Translations under genes and position numbers: made by a program
NCBI RefSeq assembly: GCF_000389965.1
Contig: NC_021191.1
Coordinates: forward strand, 3,783,501 to 3,847,500
DNA length: 64,000 nucleotides
Direction: 5' to 3'
Source: Actinoplanes sp. N902-109
Lineage (GTDB): Bacteria > Actinomycetota > Actinomycetes > Mycobacteriales > Micromonosporaceae
Notes under the pieces: model-generated
What the model was told of the DNA's origin: nothing
Seen by the model: only the letters and a program-made list of their open reading frames with translations
The model's database searches: none
Shown here: one piece after another, positions 8,984-16,600 of the stretch
How positions within the stretch are numbered: position 1 is the stretch's first letter
How the letters are laid out: every line of letters begins with the position of its first letter

Positions 8984-10263
8984 GCCGGTCGTCCGGTGGC
9001 CGAGGCGACGTCCGCGGCGGTGACGATCCGCGGTTCCGGGATGGGGATGACGAACTGGCCACCGGAGTCCAGGAACGCCCGTTCCTTGCTGATGATCTCG
9101 TCGGCGTAGTTCCAGGCGAGCAGCAGCCAGCAGTCCGGCGGGTCCTGCCGGGCCTGCTCGGGCGAGATGACCGGGATCAATGAGCCGGGGATCAGCCGGC
9201 CCTGCTTGCCCTCGGTCGTGTCGGTGCAGTACGCGATCTCGTCGGCGCCCAGCCCGCAGGCCTGCAGCAGCGCGGTGCCCTTGGACGGGGTGCCGTACCC
9301 GGCGATCCGCTTGCCCTGCGCGGCGAGGTCGCGGACCAGGTCACCGATCTCGCGTCGCAGCCGCCGCACCCGCCCGGCGAACTGCTGGTAGGGCTCGTCG
9401 GTGTGCAGCCCGGCCGCCTGTTCGACGGCCCGCAGCCGGGCCACCGCGGGCGCCGGTTCGCGCCCGGTGGCCTCGCGGACGGCGAACACCACGAGGGAGC
9501 CGCCGTGCACGCCCGCGCGTTCCACGTCGACGACCCGCAGCCCGTGCGCGGCGAACAGCTGCTCGAACGTGCCGAGCGACAGGTACGACACGTGCTCGTG
9601 GTAGATGGTGTCGAACTGGTTCTGCTGTATCAGGTCCAGCAGGTACGGCACCTCGATGACCAGCATCCCGTCGTCGGCGAGCACCGTGCCCACGCCGTCC
9701 AGCACGTGGTGCACGTCGTCGATGTGCGCGAAGCACTGCCGGCCCAGCACCAGCGCGGCCGGCCCGTGCTGCGTCCCGACCTGACCGGCGGCGGCCGGCC
9801 CGAAGAAGTCGGCGATCGTCTCCACCCCGCGGGCGTTGGCGACGGCGGCCAGGTTGCGTGCCGGGTCCACCCCGACGGTGCGCATCCCCCGCTTGCCGAA
9901 GAGCGCGAGCTGCGAGCCGATGTTGCTGCCCATCTCGACGACCAGGTCACCGGGGTGCAGCCCGGCCTTCCCGACGCACCAGTCGGCGATGCGGCGCATG
10001 TGCCCGTTCGACAGGTCGGAGTCCGACGACACGTACACGTAGTCGCTGAACAGGACTTCGGGGTCGACGACGTGGCGCAGGCTCATCAGCCGGCAGGTGC
10101 GGCAGACGATGACGTCGACGGGGAACTCGGGTTGGGCGACCCCGCGGTCGGCGGGGTCGATCAGGCCGTTGGCCAGCGGGGTGCGGCCCAGCGACAGCAC
10201 GTCCAGCCAGTCGTCGTGACCGCAGACCCGGCACCGGTCCACGTCCCGGATGATGCCGTTCAT
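8980..10263 (-). CDS. Deoxysugar C-methyltransferase
   Basis: A 427-residue SAM-dependent C-methyltransferase of the TylC3/TcaB9/NovU type, which adds a branch methyl to a dTDP-4-keto-6-deoxysugar, usually at C3. The N-terminal zinc site is Cys11, Cys14, Cys54 and Cys57. The SAM-binding motif VVEMGSNIGS is at residues 108-117. The YHEH motif at 221-224 holds the catalytic His/Glu pair of the family. The C-terminal domain (GYGTPSKGTALLQ) is also typical. A good AAGGAGG ribosome binding site precedes the ATG. It lies 21 bases after rmlB in the same operon, which supports a sugar pathway role. Confidence 0.88.
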   Translation of the reverse strand: MNGIIRDVDRCRVCGHDDWLDVLSLGRTPLANGLIDPADRGVAQPEFPVDVIVCRTCRLMSLRHVVDPEVLFSDYVYVSSDSDLSNGHMRRIADWCVGKAGLHPGDLVVEMGSNIGSQLALFGKRGMRTVGVDPARNLAAVANARGVETIADFFGPAAAGQVGTQHGPAALVLGRQCFAHIDDVHHVLDGVGTVLADDGMLVIEVPYLLDLIQQNQFDTIYHEHVSYLSLGTFEQLFAAHGLRVVDVERAGVHGGSLVVFAVREATGREPAPAVARLRAVEQAAGLHTDEPYQQFAGRVRRLRREIGDLVRDLAAQGKRIAGYGTPSKGTALLQACGLGADEIAYCTDTTEGKQGRLIPGSLIPVISPEQARQDPPDCWLLLAWNYADEIISKERAFLDSGGQFVIPIPEPRIVTAADVASATGRPA

Positions 10264-10284
10264 TGCAACCTCCTTGAGGGTTCG

Positions 10285-11298
10285 TCAGCCGCGGGTGGTC
10301 TCGGGGCGCCGTTGCCGGGCGGTGGCCCGCTCGCGCAGGGGCTCCCACCACGCCCGGTTCTCCCGGTACCAGGCGACGGTGGCGGCCAGCCCGTCCTCGA
10401 AGGCGATCCGGGGACGGTAGCCGAGCTCGCGGATGATCTTGGTGGTGTCCAGGGAGTAGCGCCGGTCGTGGCCCTGCCGGTCCGGCACCCGGTCGACGAC
10501 GTCCCAACCGGCGCCGCACGCCTCGAGCAACCGGCCGGTCAGCTCGGTGTTGCTCAGCTCCGCGCCGCCGCCGATGTGGTAGACCTCGCCGGCCCGGCCG
10601 CCCTGCAGCACCAGCTGGATGCCGCGGCAGTGGTCGGCCACGTGCAGCCAGTCGCGCCGGTTCTGCCCGTCGCCGTACAGCGGGACCCGCAGCCCGTCGA
10701 GCAGGTTCGTCACGAACAGCGGGATGAGCTTCTCGGGGAACTGGTAGGGGCCGTAGTTGTTGGTGCACCGGGTCACGCACACGTCCAGACCGAAGGTGCG
10801 GTGGTAGGCCAGGGCCATCACGTCGGAGCCGGCCTTCGCCGCCGCGTACGGCACGTTGGGCGACAGCGGGGTCTGCTCGGTCCACGAGCCCTGCTCGATC
10901 GAGCCGTAGACCTCGTCGGTGGAGACGTGCACGAACCGGCGGACGCCGTGCCGCAACGCCGCCTCCAGCAGGGTCTGCGTGCCCAGCACGTTGGTCCGGA
11001 CGAACTGGTCGGCGGTGAACAGGGATCGGTCGACGTGGGTCTCCGCGGCGAAGTGCACCACGGCGTCGTGTCCCGCGATCGCCCGGTCGACCACCTCGGG
11101 ATCACACGTGTCACCGTGCAGGAACCGGTATCCGGCCAGCCCGGCGACCGGCGCCAGGTTCGCCGGGTTCCCCGAGTACGTCAGCTTGTCCAGCACGGTG
11201 ACCTCGCTGCCGGCCGAGCCGGGCAGCTCCCCGCGCAGCGTCGCGCGGACGAAGTGGGACCCGATGAAGCCCGCCCCACCGGTGACCAGGATGCGCAC
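10285..11298 (-). CDS. rmlB: dTDP-glucose 4,6-dehydratase
   Basis: A 337-residue extended SDR enzyme that makes dTDP-4-keto-6-deoxyglucose, the entry step to deoxysugars. The NAD motif GGAGFIGS is at 7-14. STDEVYG (126-132) supplies the Asp/Glu pair and Tyr151/Lys155 form YxxxK. A substrate-loop motif, NNYGPYQFPEKLIP, is present. The GTG at 11298 is chosen because AAGGAG lies at the right distance; a longer in-frame extension has no such site. It is in the ligase operon upstream of the C-methyltransferase. It works with RmlA (54764) and the epimerase (58215). Confidence 0.95.
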   Translation of the reverse strand: MRILVTGGAGFIGSHFVRATLRGELPGSAGSEVTVLDKLTYSGNPANLAPVAGLAGYRFLHGDTCDPEVVDRAIAGHDAVVHFAAETHVDRSLFTADQFVRTNVLGTQTLLEAALRHGVRRFVHVSTDEVYGSIEQGSWTEQTPLSPNVPYAAAKAGSDVMALAYHRTFGLDVCVTRCTNNYGPYQFPEKLIPLFVTNLLDGLRVPLYGDGQNRRDWLHVADHCRGIQLVLQGGRAGEVYHIGGGAELSNTELTGRLLEACGAGWDVVDRVPDRQGHDRRYSLDTTKIIRELGYRPRIAFEDGLAATVAWYRENRAWWEPLRERATARQRRPETTRG

Positions 11299-11327
11299 GT
11301 GTTCTCCTTTGTTGAGCCGACTGAGGG

Positions 11328-11774
11328 TCAGGGCTTCGGGATCTCGAAGAGCGAGGGCACCCGTACGGTCAGCGCCATGTCGCCGCGCGCCTTCATCCGG
11401 CCGAGCACGAGCATGGACACGGGGCTGGACCGGCCGGCGATCAGGTCGAGCAGCTCCATCGCGCCCAGGCTCAGCGTCAGCCGCGGCTGGTGGCGGGGGC
11501 GGTCCGACAGCGTGCACACCCCGTCGGCGACGACCAGTTCGTAGGTGTCCGCGCCGCCGTCCGGCCGCCCGCCCACGCACCAGTGGATGACGGCGGCCAG
11601 CGTGCCGGCGCGGTCCCGGCGCAGCAGCCCGGGCATCCGGGTGAAGATGCCGTCCAGCACGGTACGGCGGTGCGGGCCGGCCATCGCCGACCGCAGCTCC
11701 GCGACCGGGGTGCGGCGCAGCAGCTCGGCGAACTCGCGCGGCTCCAGGTCCGCCGGGTCCACGTCGGTGAACAT
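11328..11774 (-). CDS. SCP2 sterol-binding domain protein
   Basis: A 148-residue protein starting at ATG 11774, preceded by GAGGAGG. The C-terminal half has the SCP2 pattern: a hydrophobic beta sheet, then PRLTLSLGAMELLDLIAGRSSPVSMLVLGRMKARGD. This is the usual helix-turn with the 'G-K/R-x-K-x-xGD' signature. SCP2 domains bind acyl chains or hydrophobic CoA esters. It sits between the aryl-CoA ligase and rmlB, so carrying a hydrophobic intermediate or the aryl-CoA is a reasonable guess, but no such function is established for this protein. Confidence 0.75.
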   Translation of the reverse strand: MFTDVDPADLEPREFAELLRRTPVAELRSAMAGPHRRTVLDGIFTRMPGLLRRDRAGTLAAVIHWCVGGRPDGGADTYELVVADGVCTLSDRPRHQPRLTLSLGAMELLDLIAGRSSPVSMLVLGRMKARGDMALTVRVPSLFEIPKP

Positions 11775-11782
11775 GGTCCTCC

Positions 11783-13402
11783 TCACAGTCGGCGGGCGAT
11801 GTCGGCCCGCAGCGCCTTCTTGTCGACCTTGCCGATCGCGGTGACCGGCAGGGCGTCCACCGGCACGAGCCGGTCGGGCAGCTTGAACGCGGCCACCCCG
11901 GCCTCGCGCATCACGTCGCGCACCTGCGCCAGCGTGACCTCGGTGCCGGGCCGGGCCACGACATAGAGGCAGACCCGCTCGCCGAGCTCGGGATCGGGCA
12001 TGGCGACCGCGGCGGCCAGGCTCACCGCGGGGAGCTGGTGGGCGTAGTTCTCCACCTCCTCGGCGGCGATCTTCTCGCCACCACGGTTGATCAGGTCCTT
12101 GTCCCGGCCCTCGATCACCAGGTTGCCGTCGGGGCGCAGCCGCACCACGTCACCGGTGCGGTACCAGCCGCCGGGCGGGTAGGCGGCCGCCGTCAGCTCC
12201 GGCTCGCGGTAGTAGCCGCGCGGGGTGTACGGCCCACGGGTGAGCAGGATGCCGGGCTCGCCGGGTGGCACCGGGGCACCGTCCTCGTCGACCAGCAGCA
12301 GCTCGTCGTCGGGGCAGATCGGCCGGCCCTGGGTGTGGTGCACCACCTCGTCCGGGTCGGCCGGCCGGGTCATGCACAGCAGTCCCTCGGCCATCCCGTA
12401 CACCTGCTGCAGCCGGGCGCCCAACGCCGGGCTGACCCGGGCGGCCACCTCGTCGGGCAGCCGCGACCCGGCCACCTGCACCAGCTCCAGTGAGCTCAGG
12501 TCGGGTGCCGGGGCCGTGCCCAGGTGCTCCAGCCAGCGGGTCACCGCGGCCGGGACCAGGGACGTCATGGTGACCCGGTGCTCGGCGACCGCGGCGAGCG
12601 CGCGTTCCGGCGCCGGCGACGGCAGGATCACCGCCCGCCCGCCGCCGAGCAGCGTGCCCAGCAGACCCGGGCCGGCCATCGGGTAGCCGTGCGCCAGCGG
12701 CAGCACGGCCAGGTAGACCGTGCCCGGGCCGGCGCCGCAGATCTGCGCGGCCCGGCGCATCATGTACGCGTAGTCGTTGTGCGTGCGCGGGATCAGCTTG
12801 GGCCGGCCCGTGGTCCCCCCGGACAGCAGGAACAGCGCGACGTCCGCGGGGTCCGGCGGGGCCAGGCCGGGCGCCGCGCCGTCCGCCGGGGCGCACAGGG
12901 CCGCCAGGTCCAGGCTGTCCGGCCGCTGCCGGTGCCCGGTCACCAGGACGTGTTTCAGGTCGGGCACCTCGGCGGCGACCTCGTGCGCCAGCCGCTCGTG
13001 GTCGAAACCCTTGACCGTGGCGGCCACCAGCAGGGCCCGCGCGCCGGTGAGCCGGGCAACGGCCGTCACCTCCTGGCGCCGGTGCGCGGGCAGCGCCATC
13101 ACCGGCGCCACGCCGCTGCGGAAACAGGCCAGCGTGGCGACCACGAACTCCCAGCAGTTCGGCAGCTGCACAACGACCCGGTCACCGGCCGACAGGCCCA
13201 GCGCCCGCAGCCGCGCGGCGGCGCCGTCCACCCGGGACACCAGCTCGGCGAACGTCAGCGACACCGTTGCGTCGACCAGGCAGATCTCGTCCGGGCGGGC
13301 CGCGGCGGCCGCGTCCAGGTAGGCGCCCAGCGGCCGCTGCTCCCAGTAGCCGCGGGCCACATAGCGGTGCGCCAGCTCACCGGGCCATGCCGTCACGGAC
13401 AT
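11783..13402 (-). CDS. Aryl-acid CoA ligase (NcsB2/MdpB2/EntE-like)
   Basis: A 539-residue adenylate-forming enzyme of the 2,3-dihydroxybenzoate-AMP ligase group. The P-loop LFLLSGGTTGRPK is at 190-202 and is followed by PRTHNDY as in DhbE/EntE. Other core motifs are VYGMAEG (334-340), YRTGD (414-418), GRDKDLINRGGEKI (432-445) and catalytic Lys in AIGKVDKK near the C-terminus. There is no carrier domain, so a CoA thioester is the likely product, as for NcsB2 and MdpB2. It is divergent from the aromatic PKS and should activate that enzyme's acid for transfer to the enediyne or its sugar. The start at ATG 13402 has GGAGGGAGG upstream. Confidence 0.88.
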   Translation of the reverse strand: MSVTAWPGELAHRYVARGYWEQRPLGAYLDAAAAARPDEICLVDATVSLTFAELVSRVDGAAARLRALGLSAGDRVVVQLPNCWEFVVATLACFRSGVAPVMALPAHRRQEVTAVARLTGARALLVAATVKGFDHERLAHEVAAEVPDLKHVLVTGHRQRPDSLDLAALCAPADGAAPGLAPPDPADVALFLLSGGTTGRPKLIPRTHNDYAYMMRRAAQICGAGPGTVYLAVLPLAHGYPMAGPGLLGTLLGGGRAVILPSPAPERALAAVAEHRVTMTSLVPAAVTRWLEHLGTAPAPDLSSLELVQVAGSRLPDEVAARVSPALGARLQQVYGMAEGLLCMTRPADPDEVVHHTQGRPICPDDELLLVDEDGAPVPPGEPGILLTRGPYTPRGYYREPELTAAAYPPGGWYRTGDVVRLRPDGNLVIEGRDKDLINRGGEKIAAEEVENYAHQLPAVSLAAAVAMPDPELGERVCLYVVARPGTEVTLAQVRDVMREAGVAAFKLPDRLVPVDALPVTAIGKVDKKALRADIARRL

Positions 13403-13447
13403 CGCCGCCTCCCTCCGCAGTCCCGGAATCGCCGTCCGGTCACCGGA

Positions 13448-13489
13448 AACGTTAGGAAAGGCGCCGCCCAAATACGTCTCCGGAATTGC
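13448..13489 (-). promoter_or_regulatory. Cluster-type promoter for aryl-CoA ligase operon
   Basis: Reads GCAATTCCGGAG on the minus strand (GCA at 13489-13487, GGAG at 13481-13478), then 24 bases, then the -10 hexamer AACGTT (13453-13448). This is the GCA-N5-GRAG-N24-(-10) arrangement shared across the cluster. The start codon is 45 bases beyond the hexamer. Confidence 0.6.
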
Positions 13490-13510
13490 TGCACAGCCCC
13501 GCCCCGGTGC

Positions 13511-13552
13511 GCATTCCGGGAGATGCCCGGCCGGTTACCGGCGGCGCACGAT
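13511..13552 (+). promoter_or_regulatory. Cluster-type promoter for aromatic PKS operon
   Basis: GCATTCCGGGAGATGC at 13511-13526 is one of the best inverted repeats of the set (GCAT...ATGC). The -10 hexamer CACGAT is at 13547-13552, exactly 24 bases past GGAG. It is back to back with the ligase element; their centres are 37 bases apart. Confidence 0.65.
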
Positions 13553-13606
13553 GGGTCGCAGCCGGTGCGCCGAAGGCCGGCCAGTGCCGTGAGAGGAGCC
13601 GGAATA

Positions 13607-16600
13607 GTGAGCCAGGATGGGGAATTCCCGGAGGCCGTGGCGATCATCGGAATGAGTTGCCGGTTCGCCCCCGACCTCGACTCCCTGGAGAAGTTCTGGG
13701 CCTTTCTCGCCGGCGGCCGCACCGCCGTCTCGGACATGCCCGACAAACGGTGGGAGCCGTACGCCGCGAGCAGCCCCCGTGCCACCGCCATTCTGCGCAC
13801 CACCACGCGCAAGGGCGCTTTCCTCGACGACATCGAGGGTTTCGACGCCGATTTCTTCGGCATCTCGCCGCGCGAGGCCGACTTCCTCGACCCGCAGCAG
13901 CGGGTCATGCTGGAGCTGGCGTGGGAGGCGCTGCATCACGCCGGGGTGCCGCCGCTGTCGCTGCGCGGCACCGACACCGGCGTGTACGTCGCGGCGAACT
14001 CCAACGACTACGGGCGCCGGCTGCTGGAGGACCTCACCCGCACCGGCGCGTGGGCGGTCAACGGCACCACCTACTACGGGATCGCCAACCGCGTCTCGTA
14101 CTTCCTGGACCTGCGCGGGCCCAGCATGGCCGTCGACACCGCGTGTGCCGGTTCGCTGACCGCGCTGCACCTGGCCTGCCAGGGCCTGCGCACCGGGGAG
14201 ACGCCGGTCGCGCTGGTCGGTGGCGTCAACATCATGGCCACCCCGGCGCTGATGGTGGCGCTCGACGCGGCCGGGGCCACCGCCCCCGACGGGCGCAGCA
14301 AGGCGTTCGACAAGGCCGCCGACGGGTACGGCCGCGGCGAGGGCGCCGGGGTGCTGGTGCTCAAGCGGCTGGCCGACGCCCGCCGCGACGGCGACCGGGT
14401 GCTGGCCGTGATCCGGGGTTCCGGCGCGTTCCAGGACGGCCGCTCGGAGGGCATGATGGCCCCGCACGGCAACGCCCAGGCCCACATGCTGGAGCAGGCG
14501 TACGAGCGGGCCGGCATCGACCCGGCCACCGTGGACTACGTCGAGGCGCACGGCACCGGCACGCCGGTCGGCGACCGCGAGGAGGCGCAGGCGCTGGCCG
14601 GGGTGTTCGGCGCCGGGCGCGCGCCCGGCGATCCGTGCCTGATCGGCTCGCTCAAGCCCAACATCGGCCACGTCGAGGCCGGCTCGGGCATCGCCGGGGT
14701 GATCAAGACGGTGCTGGCGCTGCAGCACGGCCAGCTGCCACCGAGCCTGCACACCGAGCCCAACCCGGAGTTCGACTGGGCCGGGTCGGGGCTACGGCTG
14801 GTCGACGGTCTGCTGCCCTGGCAGAGCGGTGACCGGCCGCGGCGGGCCGGGGTGTCCAGCTACGGCGTGGGCGGCTCGATCTCGCACGTGATCCTCGAGG
14901 AAGCCCCCGCACCCGCGGCCGGCGAGGAGCCCGCCGCGGACCCGGCCGTGCGCACCTACCCGTTGTCGGCGATGTCGGAGCCGGGCCTGCGCGCCCTGGC
15001 CGGCCGCACCGCCGGCTGGCTCGCCGACCACCCGGGGGTGGCACCGGCCGCGGTGGTGCACACGCTCGGCGAGCGCCGTTCCCACCTGCCGCAGCGCGCC
15101 GCGATCCTCGCCACCGGCACCGCCGAGGCCGCCGCCGCGCTGCGCGCGCTGGCCGCGGGGGAGCAGGCCGACGGCGTGACCACCGCCCGCACGGTCCCCG
15201 GTGCCGAGCACGGGGTGGTCTGGGTCTTCTCCGGGCACGGCGCGCAATGGCCCGGCATGGGCCGCGGTCTGCTGCGCGACGAACCCGCGTTCGGCGCGGC
15301 GATCGACGAGCTGGCCGGGGTGTTCGACGAGGAGATGGGCTGGACCCCGCGCGGTGCGCTGACCGCGGGCGGCCCCTGGAGCAGCGTCGAGGTGCAGGCC
15401 CTGACGTTCGCGGTGCAGGTCGGGCTGGCCGCGGTGTGGCGCCGGCACGGCTGCTCGCCCGCCGCCGTGATCGGCCACTCGGTCGGTGAGATCGCCGCCG
15501 CGGTGTGCGCCGGGGTGCTCGAGCCGGTCGAGGCCGCCCGCTTCGCCTGCCGGCGGGCCAAGGCGCTCGGTCAGCTGCCCGGCCGGGGGGCGATGGCGCT
15601 GGTGGGTCTGTCGTACGACGAGGTGCGCGACCGGCTCACCGGCCGCACCGACGTGGTGGCCGCCATCCTCGCGGCTCCGCGCTCCACGGTGGTGTCCGGC
15701 GACCACGACGCGGTGACCGCCCTGGCCGAGCAGTGGCGCAGCCCGGACGTTCCGGTGTGGACCGTCGACACCGACATCGCCTTCCACAGCCCGCATGTCG
15801 ACAGCGCCGTGCCCGCGGTGACCCGGGCCGCCGGTGAGCTGACCCCGGGGACCCCCGGGGTGACCCTGTACAGCACCGCGCTGAACGACCCGCGCGACCC
15901 GGCGCCGCGCGACGGCCGCTACTGGGCCGCCAACCTGCGTGAACCGGTGCGCTTCGCCGCTGCCGTGCGGGCCGCCGCCGAGGACGGCCACCGGCTGTTC
16001 CTGGAGATCTCCAGCCACCCCGTGGTCACCCACTCCATCACCGAGACACTCACCGCGCACGGCATCGACGACACCGTGGTGACCGGGTCGCTGCGCCGCG
16101 ACCGCGACGAGCTGCGCACCCTGCTGACCGCCCGGGCCAGCCTGTTCTGCGCCGGCGCCGCGATCGACTGGTCGGCCGGGCAGCCCCGCGGTGAGCTGGC
16201 CGACCTGCCCACCGCGGCGTGGCAGCACCGGCCGTACTGGATCTTCGGGGCGACCGGCCCGGACGCCGGCACCGGTGGCGGTCACGACCCGGCCCGGCAC
16301 ACGCTGCTCGGCGGGCGCACCACGGTCAGCGGCGCCCCGCCCCGGCAGGTGTGGCAGACCTACCTCGACATGTCCTGCCGCCCCTACCCGCTGGACCACG
16401 AGGTGGTGGGCGTCGAGATCACCCCGGCGGCGGTGCTGATCAACAGCTTCGTGCATGCCGCCGCGGGCGCCGACGGGCGGCTGCCGGCCCTGTCCGACGT
16501 GGTGCTGCGCACCCCGCTGGCGGTCACCCCGCCGCGCATCGTGCAGACCGTGCTCGCCGAGAACACCGCCCGGATGTCCACCCGGGTGGTGCACGACGCC

